Origin: Variovorax paradoxus
GTDB taxonomy: Bacteria > Pseudomonadota > Gammaproteobacteria > Burkholderiales > Burkholderiaceae_C
Reading direction: 5' to 3'
NCBI RefSeq assembly: GCF_009498455.1
Contig: NZ_CP045644.1
Location: 4,963,001-5,027,000 of the forward strand
DNA length: 64,000 nt
Shown: in pieces, positions 54,091-62,664 of the stretch
Layout: every line of letters starts with the position of its first letter
How positions within the stretch are numbered: the stretch's first letter is position 1
Position numbers and translations under genes: made by a program
Notes under the pieces: generated by a model
What the model was told of the DNA's origin: nothing
Database searches by the model: none
What the model saw: only the letters and a program-made list of their open reading frames with translations

Positions 54091-55046
54091 TCTGTGCGTT
54101 CAGGGGAAACCGGGGCGGCGTGCATCGCCGCCATCCATTGCGCGGCCGTGGCCTCGGGGTCGTCGGCGGCGACCAGCGCGCGCACCACGGCGACCGAGCC
54201 GACGCCGGTGGCGAGCACCTCGGGCAATCGCACGGCATCGACGCCGCCGATGCCCACCTGCGGGTAGCCGCGCAGCAGGCGCGCATACGCCGCGAGCCGC
54301 GCCACGCCCTGCGGCGCGGTCGCCATCCGCTTGAGCGTGGTCGGGTAGATGGCGCCCATCGCGATGTAGCTCGGGCTCACCGCGTCGGCGCGCACCATCT
54401 CGGCGTAGCCATGGGTGCTCACGCCGAGCCGCAGGCCGGAGGCGCGCAGCTGCTGCAGTTCGTCGGGCGACAGTGCGTCGAGGTCTTCCTGCCCGAGGTG
54501 GATGCCGTAGGCGCCCGCCGCGATGGCGACCTGCCAGTGGTCGTTGATGAAGAGCAGCGCACCCGTGCCGCGCACCGCGTCGACCGCGGCCTGCACTTCA
54601 CGCGCGACGGCGGCTGCGTCGTCCGACTTGAAGCGCAGCTGCACCGTCGGCACACCGGCGCGCGCCATGCGGCCGACCCAGGCGGCATCGGGCAGCACGG
54701 CGTAGAGGCCGAGCCGTTCGGGGCAGGGCGGAAAGGCGTCGGCGCGCGCGGTCGGCGGAAACGGGCCCATGCCGAAATCGACCGGCACATCGGGCCATGC
54801 CGATGCGTCGAACTGGCTGAGCCGTTCGGTCTGCGCGCGCCATGCATGGGCGAGGCATTCGGCGTCGATCTCGATGAAGCCGAGCGCGGTGCAGGCCTGC
54901 TTCGCGCCGCGGTAGATGGCGTCGTCCGACGAAAAGTGCGGTGCGCCGCTCACGGGCGTGGACGTGGCAGCGCCGAAGCGCAGGCCGTGGGACGCGACGA
55001 TGGCTTGCGCCACGGCGCGGGCGTTGGAGGTGTCGATGGCGGTCAT
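54087..55046 (-). CDS. thiE: Thiamine phosphate synthase with N-terminal extension
   Basis: A 319-residue protein. The C-terminal 200 residues are ThiE, which joins HMP-diphosphate and thiazole phosphate: LYAVLPDAAWVGRM, LFINDHWQVAIAAGAYGIHLGQEDL, GVSTHGYAEM and AMGAIYPTTLKRM, then GIGGVDAV. ThiE is usually about 210 residues; the first 110 or so here (MTAIDTSNARAVAQAIVASH onward) are extra, and I do not recognise them. The start is the ATG at 55046; a GTG at 55055 overlaps the thiG stop as GTGA and is an alternative. It is translationally coupled to thiG and to the TonB receptor. Confidence 0.9.
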   Translation of the reverse strand: MTAIDTSNARAVAQAIVASHGLRFGAATSTPVSGAPHFSSDDAIYRGAKQACTALGFIEIDAECLAHAWRAQTERLSQFDASAWPDVPVDFGMGPFPPTARADAFPPCPERLGLYAVLPDAAWVGRMARAGVPTVQLRFKSDDAAAVAREVQAAVDAVRGTGALLFINDHWQVAIAAGAYGIHLGQEDLDALSPDELQQLRASGLRLGVSTHGYAEMVRADAVSPSYIAMGAIYPTTLKRMATAPQGVARLAAYARLLRGYPQVGIGGVDAVRLPEVLATGVGSVAVVRALVAADDPEATAAQWMAAMHAAPVSPERTE

Positions 55047-55051
55047 GATGT

Positions 55052-55861
55052 TCACGGCGCGTGGTGCCAGAAGGGCGTGCCGAGCACGGGCGTGCTGGGC
55101 TGCGCGGCGTCCTGCGCGGCCATCGCGCCGGCACGGTAGGCGGTGCGGCCGGCCTGCACCGCGTCGGCAAAGGCGCCGGCCATCGCGACCGGCTCTTGCG
55201 CGAGCGCGACGGCGGTGTTGAGCAGCACGCCGTCGTAGCCCCACTCCATCACCTGGCACGCATGCGAGGGCAGGCCGAGGCCCGCGTCGACCAGCATCGG
55301 CACCTTCAGGCGCTCGCGCAGCAGGCGCAGCGCATACGGGTTGACCGGCCCGCGTCCGGTGCCGATGGGCGCGGCCCAGGGCATCACGGCCTGGCAGCCG
55401 ACATCGACGAGGCGCTGGCACAGCACGAGGTCTTCGGTGCAGTAGGGCAGCACGTGGAAGCCATCGCGGATCAGCTGCGACGCCGCATCGACGAGGTTCA
55501 GCGTGTCGGGCTGCAGCGTGTAGTCGTCGCCGATGAGCTCGAGCTTGATCCACGGCGTGTCGAACAGCTCGCGCGCCATCTGCGCGGTGGCGACCACCTC
55601 TTGCACGCTGTGGCAGCCGGCGGTGTTGGGCAGCACCGGCACGTCCAGCTTGCGCAGCAGCTCCCAGAAGCCGTTGCCGAGGTCGCTGTTGCCGGAGCCC
55701 TGGGTGGCCGTCTGACGGCGCAGCGAAGCGGTCAGCATCGCGGGCTTGGCACGCCGCACAGCCGCCTCGAGCACGTCGGGCGACGGGTAGCGCGCGGTGC
55801 CCAGCAGCAGGCGGCTGTGGAAGGTCTGGCCGTAGAGGACCAGGGGATCGGGGTTGGTCAT
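55052..55861 (-). CDS. thiG: Thiazole synthase
   Basis: A 269-residue TIM-barrel enzyme that forms the thiazole phosphate from deoxyxylulose phosphate, dehydroglycine and ThiS thiocarboxylate. Motifs: [54 protein letters not shown] with the active-site Lys, and MVDAGLG-type [30 protein letters not shown]. The ATG at 55861 has GGAGA in front; an upstream ATG at 55876 is also in frame. Middle of the operon thiO-thiS-thiG-thiE. Confidence 0.95.
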   Translation of the reverse strand: MTNPDPLVLYGQTFHSRLLLGTARYPSPDVLEAAVRRAKPAMLTASLRRQTATQGSGNSDLGNGFWELLRKLDVPVLPNTAGCHSVQEVVATAQMARELFDTPWIKLELIGDDYTLQPDTLNLVDAASQLIRDGFHVLPYCTEDLVLCQRLVDVGCQAVMPWAAPIGTGRGPVNPYALRLLRERLKVPMLVDAGLGLPSHACQVMEWGYDGVLLNTAVALAQEPVAMAGAFADAVQAGRTAYRAGAMAAQDAAQPSTPVLGTPFWHHAP

Positions 55862-55898
55862 GGGTGTCGTCTCCATCGTCTTGTCTCTGTGCGTTCGT

Positions 55899-56096
55899 TC
55901 AGCCGCCGGTCACCGGGCGGATCACCTCGACGCGGTCGTCGGCATGCAGCGGGTGCGTGGCATAGGCCGAGCGCGGCACGAACTCGCGGTTCACCGCCAC
56001 CGCGAAAGGCGGCACGGCCTGCAGCACGGCGAGCGCGTCGGCGAGCAGCGCGCCCTCGGGCAGCGTGCAGGGCTTGTCGTTGATCAGGATGTTCAT
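55899..56096 (-). CDS. thiS: Sulfur carrier protein ThiS
   Basis: A 65-residue ubiquitin-like protein, [15 protein letters not shown] to the C-terminal Gly-Gly (VIRPVTGG) on which the thiocarboxylate forms. I use the ATG at 56096 because it gives the family N-terminus; the ATG at 56117 overlaps the thiO stop as ATGA and would add seven residues. No thiF is adjacent, so sulfur loading must use a distant enzyme. Confidence 0.93.
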   Translation of the reverse strand: MNILINDKPCTLPEGALLADALAVLQAVPPFAVAVNREFVPRSAYATHPLHADDRVEVIRPVTGG

Positions 56097-56113
56097 CGTT
56101 GCAAAGGTCGTCG

Positions 56114-57208
56114 TCATGCGTCGGGCACGCCCATGCCGAAGCCGCGCGCGAGCGTGGAGCGGCCGTGCACCAGCAGCTCCATCGCTGCGTCGAGCAGCGC
56201 GGGCGCGATCATGAAACCGTGGCGGTACAGGCCGTTGATCTGCAGCACGCGCGGTTGCGGCTGGCGGATGGCCGGCAGGTTGTCGGGCAGGGTGGGGCGG
56301 CATTGCGTCGCGATCTCGACGATGCGCGCCTCGGCAAAACCGCTGTGCACCGCGTAGGCCGCGCTCAACAGCTCGAGCGTGGAGCGCACGCTGGCGGGCG
56401 ACATGTCGTCCGACTCGATCTCGGTCGCGCCGATCACGAACAGGTGGTCGGGCTTGGGCGCGATGTACAGCGGGTAGCGCGGATGCACGAGGCGCGTGGG
56501 GCGCTGCAGCGTGACCTCGGGCGCATGCACGCGGATCACTTCGCCGCGCACGCCGCGCAGTGCGCTCCATTGCGGCTTGGCGCCGAGGCCGCGGCAGTCG
56601 ATCACCCAGTCGGGCTGGCCCGCCGTGCCGGGCGAAAAGTCGGACGGTGCACGCGGCGATTGCCAATGCAGCGTCACGCGCGCATCGGCTTCCAGCGTGG
56701 CGCGCAGCGACGTCAGCAGTGCGCGGTTGTCGAGCTGGCCTTCGCCCGGCAGGTACAGGCCGCGGGCGAAGCGCGTGCCCAGCGAGGGCTCGAGCGCGGC
56801 AATGGCGGCGGGCGTGTCGAGCGCCTGCATCGGTGCAAGCTCGGGCACCTGCGCGCCGGTGCGCGTCAGCACGCCCGCGAGCCGCGCAGCTTCGGCGGCG
56901 TCCTGCCGGTGCCACAGCACCAGCGTGCCTTCGCGCTGGAAGAACACGGGTTGCGCCAGCGGCGCGAGCAGCTCGGGCCAGCGCGACAGCGCGTGCTGGC
57001 CCATGCGCACGACCGACACCGGCGCCACGGCCGATTCGGCCAGCGGCGCGAGCATGGCCGCGGCCACGCGTGCGGCTGCGCCTTCGGCTTCGGGGCTGCC
57101 GGCTTCGTAGAGGTCGATCTTGCAGCCGGCCTGCGCGAGCGTGACTGCCATCAGGCGACCCATGAGGCCCGCGCCGAGGATGGCCGCCGATTGAAGTGGC
57201 ACGCTCAT
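56114..57208 (-). CDS. thiO: Glycine oxidase-type FAD enzyme
   Basis: A 364-residue FAD-dependent amine oxidase that oxidises glycine to dehydroglycine for thiazole synthesis. It has the FAD motif AAILGAGLMGRLMAVTLAQAG (about 8-28), the segment GAAARVAAAMLAPLAES, and the C-terminal DAO motif INGLYRHGFMIAPALLDAAMELL. Length and operon position fit ThiO. The start at 57208 gives MSVPLQSAAILGAG. First gene of the minus-strand unit; the repeat element in front contains no riboswitch. Confidence 0.93.
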   Translation of the reverse strand: MSVPLQSAAILGAGLMGRLMAVTLAQAGCKIDLYEAGSPEAEGAAARVAAAMLAPLAESAVAPVSVVRMGQHALSRWPELLAPLAQPVFFQREGTLVLWHRQDAAEAARLAGVLTRTGAQVPELAPMQALDTPAAIAALEPSLGTRFARGLYLPGEGQLDNRALLTSLRATLEADARVTLHWQSPRAPSDFSPGTAGQPDWVIDCRGLGAKPQWSALRGVRGEVIRVHAPEVTLQRPTRLVHPRYPLYIAPKPDHLFVIGATEIESDDMSPASVRSTLELLSAAYAVHSGFAEARIVEIATQCRPTLPDNLPAIRQPQPRVLQINGLYRHGFMIAPALLDAAMELLVHGRSTLARGFGMGVPDA

Positions 57209-57217
57209 GGTCTTGCT

Positions 57218-57310
57218 CCTTCCCCCGCTGGGGAAGGCTGGGATGGGGGCAACCAGAGCGCCCGATGGACACGCCGCGTGCCCCACCCCGACCCTCCCCG
57301 GAAGGGGCGG
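57218..57310. repeat. REP-like inverted repeat between thiO and thiD
   Basis: CCTTCCCC-CGCT-GGGGAAGG (57218-57237) forms a perfect 8-bp stem. Further on, CCCCACCCCGACCCTCCCC then GGAAGGGG at 57280-57307 is an imperfect inverse of the segment GGGGAAGGCTGGGATGGGGG. It has the look of a dispersed intergenic element of Comamonadaceae genomes. Confidence 0.6.
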
Positions 57311-57347
57311 AGAAAGAGGTGTGGCGCACTCGCCGATAATTTTCAAC

Positions 57348-58196
57348 ATGACCCCCGCACCCACCCAACGCTACGCACGCGTGCTTTCCATCGCCGGCTC
57401 CGACAGCGGCGGCGGCGCCGGCATCCAGGCCGACCTCAAGACCTTCGCGGCCCTCGGCTGCTACGGCATGACGGCCATCACCGCGCTCACCGCGCAGAAC
57501 ACGGTGGGTGTTTCTGGCATCCACGGCGTGCCGCCCGACTTCCTGAAGGCGCAGATCCAGGCCGTGGTGGAAGACATCGGCGTCGATGCCGTCAAGCTCG
57601 GCATGCTGCACGCGCCCGAGGTCGTCGAGGTGGTGGCCTGGGCCATCGACCGCTACCAGCTGAAGAACGTGGTGCTCGACCCCGTGATGATCGCCACCAG
57701 CGGCGACCGCCTGATCGCAGCCGAAACGGTGCAGGTGCTGGTGCGCGAGCTGTTCCCGCGCGCCGTGGTGGTCACACCGAATCTCGACGAAGCCGCCTTG
57801 CTGGTCGGCCATGCCATCGGCGGCATCGACGCGCTCGACGGCGCGGCGGACGAACTGCTCGCGCTCGGTGCGAAGGCCGTGCTGCTCAAGGGCGGTCACC
57901 TGCCCGGCGACGAAGTGGTCGATGTGCTGCTGGAGCGCGGCGGCGCGCGCAAGCGGCTCGCGTCGCAGCGCATCGTCAGCCGCAACCTGCACGGCACCGG
58001 CTGCACGCTCTCGTCGGCCATCGCCGCGCACCTGGCACTGGGCCTGGCGCTGCCCGACGCGGTCGAGCGCGCACGCGCGTACATCCTCGGCGCGATGAGC
58101 GCCGGTGCGAATGTGCAGGTCGGTGCGGGCCACGGTCCGCTCAACCACGGCTTTGCGCCAGTGCCGACCCACCGCTTGCCGCTGTCGGCCGGCTGA
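57348..58196 (+). CDS. thiD: Hydroxymethylpyrimidine/phosphomethylpyrimidine kinase
   Basis: A 282-residue ribokinase-fold enzyme that phosphorylates HMP and HMP phosphate in thiamine synthesis. Motifs: SIAGSDSGGGAGIQADLKTF (14-33), MTAITALTAQNT, VVLDPVMIATSGD, TPNLDEAALL, LLKGGH, and the anion-hole motif HGTGCTLSSAIAA. It lies alone on the plus strand between thiO and cytX, which are on the minus strand, and its 3' end overlaps the end of cytX by 56 bp. Confidence 0.95.
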   Translation: MTPAPTQRYARVLSIAGSDSGGGAGIQADLKTFAALGCYGMTAITALTAQNTVGVSGIHGVPPDFLKAQIQAVVEDIGVDAVKLGMLHAPEVVEVVAWAIDRYQLKNVVLDPVMIATSGDRLIAAETVQVLVRELFPRAVVVTPNLDEAALLVGHAIGGIDALDGAADELLALGAKAVLLKGGHLPGDEVVDVLLERGGARKRLASQRIVSRNLHGTGCTLSSAIAAHLALGLALPDAVERARAYILGAMSAGANVQVGAGHGPLNHGFAPVPTHRLPLSAG

Positions 58197-59478
58197 GCCA
58201 CGCCAGAACGAAAGTCGCCGCCAGCGTCGGCAGCGCCGAGCCGAACTGCGGCGCCCACTTGGCCAGCGCGTGGTAGGCCGCGATGCCCGCCAACCAGATC
58301 AGCGCCGCGCCCCAGTCGATGGTGCGCGTGCCGCCCGCCGACACGGCGCTCCCGCTGCCCAGCCGCCCGAGGATCACGCCGTACAGCGGCACGAACACCG
58401 AACTCAGCAGCAGCAGGAAGGGTTCGAGCGTGTGCATCGGCAGCACCAGCGCGAGGCCGATGCACAGCACCGCCAGCAGCAGGCCCCAGCGCTTCACGCT
58501 CCAGCGCGGCAGCAGGCTGTGCGTGGACACCGAGCCCGAGTACACGTCGCCATAGGCGTTGTCGAGTTCGTCGATGAGGATCAGGCCCAGCGCCACCAGG
58601 CCGCCCTGCGCCAGCAGCAGCGCCATGACGAGGCTGGTGCCCGGCTCGGCCACGCTCACCACCATCACCCCGAGCGCGTAGCACCAGATGTTGGCGAGCG
58701 CGTAGCCGATCCAGGTGCCGCTGAACGCGCTGCCCAGTCCACCGCCCGCGCTGCGCTTGCCGTGGCGCGCGTAGTCGGCCACCAGCGGCAGCCACGACAC
58801 CGGCATCGCAATCACCAGGTCGAGCGCACTGAACATGCCCATGCTGCCGTTGCCCGGCCGCGCCCAGAAGGCGTCGAGGCCTTTGGCGTGCAGCTGCGTC
58901 GCGAACTGCCAGCTGAGCCACAGCAGCGACAGCACCACCAGCGGCAGGCCGAAGCGGCTCACGAAGCGGCGCACCAGCGTGACCATCGAGCCCGCGAGCA
59001 GCGCCAACAGCACCGCGCCCCACAGCAGCGTGGTCAGCACGCCGCCCCAGGCCGTGCCCAGCGCCGCGCCGAAGGCCTGCTGCCCGATGGCCTGCGTGCC
59101 CTCGCGCATGATCACCAGCTCGAAGGTGGTCCAGCCCACCAGCTGCACGATGTTGAGCAGCACCGGCAGCCGCGCGAAGGCGCTGCCGTAGGTGGCGTGC
59201 ATGAGGCCGGCGCTGGCCAGCCCGGTTTCGCAGCCCAGCCGCGCGGTCCAGGCCAGCAGCCCGGCGCCGAGCAGCGAGCCCAGCACGATGGCCAGCGCCG
59301 CGTCGCGCGTGCCCACGGCCGGCACCAGGTAGGCGCCGATCTGCATCACCAGCAGCCCCACGCCGAGGCTGAACCACAGCGAGGCGTGGTCGTGCCAGCC
59401 GAAGACGCGCCGGGAGGCGGGCAGGGGTGCGAGCGCTTCGTTGCCGGAAGCGGAACTGTCGTTGTGGTCGTGTGCCAT
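58141..59478 (-). CDS. cytX: NCS1-family transporter CytX, putative HMP uptake
   Basis: A 445-residue permease with about twelve hydrophobic helices, starting after VFGWHDHASLWFSLGVGLLVMQIGAYLVPA. It belongs to the nucleobase:cation symporter-1 family; CytX members behind TPP riboswitches are predicted hydroxymethylpyrimidine transporters. The ATG at 59478 (MAHDHNDSS) has GGAG upstream. A TPP riboswitch precedes it, so it should be shut off when thiamine diphosphate is plentiful. It overlaps thiD tail to tail. Confidence 0.9.
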   Translation of the reverse strand: MAHDHNDSSASGNEALAPLPASRRVFGWHDHASLWFSLGVGLLVMQIGAYLVPAVGTRDAALAIVLGSLLGAGLLAWTARLGCETGLASAGLMHATYGSAFARLPVLLNIVQLVGWTTFELVIMREGTQAIGQQAFGAALGTAWGGVLTTLLWGAVLLALLAGSMVTLVRRFVSRFGLPLVVLSLLWLSWQFATQLHAKGLDAFWARPGNGSMGMFSALDLVIAMPVSWLPLVADYARHGKRSAGGGLGSAFSGTWIGYALANIWCYALGVMVVSVAEPGTSLVMALLLAQGGLVALGLILIDELDNAYGDVYSGSVSTHSLLPRWSVKRWGLLLAVLCIGLALVLPMHTLEPFLLLLSSVFVPLYGVILGRLGSGSAVSAGGTRTIDWGAALIWLAGIAAYHALAKWAPQFGSALPTLAATFVLAWLSRPTAASGGSALAQSRG

Positions 59479-59521
59479 CCGTTTTGCTCCAGTGCAAAAG
59501 GTTTGGCAGGTGGGCGAGGCT

Positions 59522-59565
59522 CCAGTGGCGCAGCCGTCGCGCGAGACAACGCGACAGGCCACCGG
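59522..59565 (-). promoter_or_regulatory. Expression-platform hairpin of the TPP riboswitch
   Basis: On the minus strand CCGGTGGC and GCCACTGG enclose an inner stem GTCGCG/CGCGAC. There is no T-run after it. The minus-strand 9-mer CACTGGAGC occurs at the foot of this hairpin (59527-59519) and again over the cytX ribosome site (59494-59486), so a switch acting on translation is possible. Confidence 0.55.
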
Positions 59566-59567
59566 AC

Positions 59568-59656
59568 CAGCTTCCCTGCGCGAGGATTACCTCAGTCAGG
59601 TTCAAAGGGACTCTCTCAGTCAGCCCCGGAAAAATCCGGTTCGACACCCCTAGCGA
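59568..59656 (-). promoter_or_regulatory. TPP riboswitch (THI element) of cytX
   Basis: The minus strand carries the conserved aptamer pieces in order: TAGGGGTG, CTGACTGAGAGAG (59623-59611 area), CCCTTTGAACCTGA (59609-59596), GGTAATCC and CGCAGGGAAG. These are the P1, pyrimidine-binding and pyrophosphate-binding segments of the thiamine diphosphate aptamer. Confidence 0.95.
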
Positions 59657-59685
59657 TGCGCCCCAGCGAACTGCGGCGCGGGCGG

Positions 59686-59691
59686 ATTTTA
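59686..59691 (-). promoter_or_regulatory. Candidate -10 of the riboswitch transcript
   Basis: TAAAAT on the minus strand, about 30 bp before the aptamer. No convincing -35 element. Confidence 0.4.
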
Positions 59692-59772
59692 TCCCCGCGC
59701 GGCAGAACGCTCCAGACGCATGAAAATCCGCGTCGCGAGGGCGGTTTCAAACGCCCCGGGGAACGACGGCAC

Positions 59773-61710
59773 ATGGCAGAAGATTTCAAGCACGCGGAAC
59801 CGGCGCCGGCGCCACCGGGGAACGCGCCGCGCATTCGCCTGCGGCGCTTCCGCGTCGACGTCGGCACGATCATCTGCGCGGTCGCGCTGCTGCAGTCGCT
59901 GCTGCTGGTGGCCTTCGGCTACTGGGGTGCGGAGAAGCTGGTGTCGAAGGTCGGCGAGTCGGCGCACAAGGTCAACCACGATCGGGTCGAAGACAACGTC
60001 GTCGCGTTCCTCGCGAAGACCGAGGGGCTGGTGCGCGCCATCGCCCACACGCCCGACCTGCACCCGTCGGGCCACGACGGCGAGCAGACCGCCGAGCTGC
60101 TCTGGGCCGCGCTGGAGCAGACGCCCGAGATCGACAGCATCGGCGTGGGCAGCGACGACGGCCACTTCCTGATGGCCATGCGCCACCCCGTGCCGGTGGT
60201 TCGCCAGGTGCTGCGCGAGGCCGGCTTCAGCACCGAGACCTGGGAATACAAGTCGCCGCCCGACAGCGACGAAGACGAAGACCCGCGGCGGCGTTACGAG
60301 ACGACGCGCATCGAGGCCTTTCGCAGCGAAGACGATCCGGTCCACCAGGACTGGTTCACGCAGGCCGACAAGGCGCGGCGGGCCGTGTGGACCGCGCCCT
60401 ACGTGCTGCCATCGATGAAGGAGCTTGGCGTGAGCCATGCACGGCCGAGCCGGCGGCAGGACGAAGAGGGCGTCACGCAGACGTTCGTGGCCGTCGCCAG
60501 TGTGTCGCTCGGGCATCTCTCCAGCCTCGTGCGCCTGTTCGGCGGCACGGGCCACGGCCACAGCGCGCTGCTGAGCGGCGACCACCACGTGATCGCGCGC
60601 AGCGACCATCCGCATTCGGTGCGGAAGTTGGAGGACCCCGACGACGGCGTGCTCGGCGCGCTGCATGCGCACATGCTGGCCAGCGGCAGCCGCGGCTGGA
60701 CGGAAGACATGGCCTTTCCCTTCGTGCACGAGGGCATGCACTACCAGGTGCAAACCTCGCGCATTCCGGCCACCGACTGGCATCTGGTCAGCTGGGAGCC
60801 CGGAGAGGCGCTGATGGGCGCGCTGCATCGCAACGTGCTGTGGTCGCTGCTGTTGGTGCTGGCGTTCCTGGCGATCGCACTCTTCATTTCGCTGCGGCTG
60901 TCGAAGCTGGTGACCGCGCCCATCGAAAGCCTCGCGCGCACGGCGCGGCGCATCGGGCGGCTTGAGCTGGACGACCTGCCGCGCGAGCCCAGCCGCGTGC
61001 TCGAGATCCAGCACCTGAACCAGGCGCTGGACGAGTCCGCGCGCAGCCTGCGGGCGTTTCGCAAGTTCGTGCCGGTGGACGTGATTCGCCAGCTCATCGC
61101 CGAAGGGCACGCGCTCGCACCCAACGGTTCGCCGCGACGCGTCACTGCGATGTTCACCGACGTGGAAGGCTTCACCGGCATCTCGGAATCGATGCCGGCC
61201 GATGTGCTGATGCGGCAGCTGACCGACTACTTCAACCTCGCGACCCGCGTCTTCGCGCGCCACGGCGGCGTGATCGACAAGTTCATGGGCGACGGCATCA
61301 TGGTGCTGTGGGGCGCGCCCGCCGACCTGCCCGACGCGGAACATCAGGCCTGCGTGGCGTCGCTCGAACTGCACGCCGAGATGAACGACCTCAACCGCCG
61401 GTGGCAGGCGGAAGGCCTGCAGCCCTTTCGCACGCGCATCGGCATCCACACCGGCGTCGTGATCGCGGGCGTGCTCGGCTCGAGCGACCGGCTGTCGTAC
61501 ACCGCGCTGGGCGACGTGATCAACGCGGCGAGCCGCATCGAGGGCATCAACAAGCAGCTGGGGACGCGCACGCTGATGTCCGAGACGACATTCCAGGGGC
61601 TGGGCGGGCGGCTGTCCACGCGGCGCATCGAAGAGCTGGTCGAGCTGCGCGGGCGGCAGACGCGGATGGTGCTCTACGAATTGCTAGAGGTCGAGCACCA
61701 GCCTGGGTGA
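59773..61710 (+). CDS. Membrane-bound class III adenylate cyclase with sensor domain
   Basis: A 645-residue protein. First transmembrane helix near 35-57 (IICAVALLQSLLLVAFGYWG), a periplasmic dCache-like sensing domain of about 290 residues, a second helix near 357-375 (VLWSLLLVLAFLAIALFISL), HAMP region, then the class III cyclase domain. The metal-binding Asp residues are in FTDVEGFT and KFMGDGIMVLW, the Lys there and the Asp in TALGDVINAASR suggest ATP as substrate, and the Asn/Arg of the last motif are present. It should make cAMP in response to an extracellular signal. Its 3' end overlaps the reductase gene on the other strand by 27 bp. Confidence 0.9.
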   Translation: MAEDFKHAEPAPAPPGNAPRIRLRRFRVDVGTIICAVALLQSLLLVAFGYWGAEKLVSKVGESAHKVNHDRVEDNVVAFLAKTEGLVRAIAHTPDLHPSGHDGEQTAELLWAALEQTPEIDSIGVGSDDGHFLMAMRHPVPVVRQVLREAGFSTETWEYKSPPDSDEDEDPRRRYETTRIEAFRSEDDPVHQDWFTQADKARRAVWTAPYVLPSMKELGVSHARPSRRQDEEGVTQTFVAVASVSLGHLSSLVRLFGGTGHGHSALLSGDHHVIARSDHPHSVRKLEDPDDGVLGALHAHMLASGSRGWTEDMAFPFVHEGMHYQVQTSRIPATDWHLVSWEPGEALMGALHRNVLWSLLLVLAFLAIALFISLRLSKLVTAPIESLARTARRIGRLELDDLPREPSRVLEIQHLNQALDESARSLRAFRKFVPVDVIRQLIAEGHALAPNGSPRRVTAMFTDVEGFTGISESMPADVLMRQLTDYFNLATRVFARHGGVIDKFMGDGIMVLWGAPADLPDAEHQACVASLELHAEMNDLNRRWQAEGLQPFRTRIGIHTGVVIAGVLGSSDRLSYTALGDVINAASRIEGINKQLGTRTLMSETTFQGLGGRLSTRRIEELVELRGRQTRMVLYELLEVEHQPG

Positions 61711-62664
61711 GATGGCCCGCGAGCAGCAGGGCAGGAAGCAGTCGTTGGCGGCCTGCTCGGCGGGTGTCAGGTAGAGGTCGTGGTGCGCGACCTCGCCTGC
61801 GAGCACGCGCGTGAGGCAGGTGCCGCAGACACCCTGCGCGCACGACACAGGAATCTCGATGCCCTCGGCAGCGAGCGCGTCCAGCACGGTCATCGTCGCG
61901 GGGATGTGGACGACGCGGCCCGAGCGGTGCAGTTCGACTTCGAAGCTGCCTTGTCCGTCAGCCGGCGGCGCAGTGCCCGTGAACGACTCGAAGTGCACCT
62001 GTGCGTCCGCCCAGTGCAGGGCGCGCGCGGTCGTCCGCACGGCTTCGAGAAAGCCTGCGGGGCCGCAAACGTAGACGTGCCTGCCTGGGGCCGGACTGCC
62101 GAGGGCTGAAGCAAGGTCGAGGCGTTGCGCGGGCGGGCCGTCGTCGTGATGAAAGAACACCTGGTCCGCGAACGCGCTCTCTTCAAGCCGCCGCCGGTAG
62201 GGCGCGCGCGCCGCCGAGCGGCTGCAGCAGTGCAGCGCGAAGTCGCGCCCCAGCGCGGCCAGCCGCTGCGCCATCGACAGCAGCGGCGTCACGCCGATGC
62301 CGCCGGCCAGCAGCAGGCTGTGCGTTGCGCTCTCGTCGAGCGCGAAGAGATTGCGCGGCGGGCTGATCTGCAGCACCGAGCCTTCGTGGACGGCGTCGTG
62401 CATCGACCGCGAGCCGCCGCGCGAGGCCGCATCGCGCAGCACGCCGATCTCGTAATGCCCATCGTCCAGAGTCGATGCGTTGCACAGCGAGTACTGGCGC
62501 ACCAGCCCGCCGGGCAATGCCACGTCGATGTGCGCGCCCGGCGTGAAGGCCGGCAGGCGCTTGCCATCAGCGGGCACCAGCCTGAAGCCGGCCACGCCCT
62601 CGGCCTCGACCGTCTTGCGCGCCACCCGCACCGCGATGCCCGCGCCGCCCAGCACGCCATTCAT
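61684..62664 (-). CDS. PDR/VanB-family oxidoreductase (reductase of a Rieske oxygenase)
   Basis: A 326-residue reductase with an FMN-binding barrel (RQYSLCNASTLDDGHYEIGVLRD), an NAD-binding domain (LLAGGIGVTPLLSMAQRL, YVCGPAGFLEAV) and a C-terminal plant-type 2Fe-2S ferredoxin domain with Cys in PVSCAQGVCGTCLTR and a last Cys in NDCFLPCCSRA. It passes electrons from NADH to the oxygenase encoded just in front; the ATG overlaps the oxygenase stop by four bases. Phthalate dioxygenase reductase and vanillate demethylase VanB are the nearest models; the substrate is not known. Confidence 0.92.
   Translation of the reverse strand: MNGVLGGAGIAVRVARKTVEAEGVAGFRLVPADGKRLPAFTPGAHIDVALPGGLVRQYSLCNASTLDDGHYEIGVLRDAASRGGSRSMHDAVHEGSVLQISPPRNLFALDESATHSLLLAGGIGVTPLLSMAQRLAALGRDFALHCCSRSAARAPYRRRLEESAFADQVFFHHDDGPPAQRLDLASALGSPAPGRHVYVCGPAGFLEAVRTTARALHWADAQVHFESFTGTAPPADGQGSFEVELHRSGRVVHIPATMTVLDALAAEGIEIPVSCAQGVCGTCLTRVLAGEVAHHDLYLTPAEQAANDCFLPCCSRAISPRLVLDL

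Noticed and set aside
54087..55553. thiE extended to 55553
   Set aside because: The extra part is thiG read out of frame; ThiE should begin at or near 55046.
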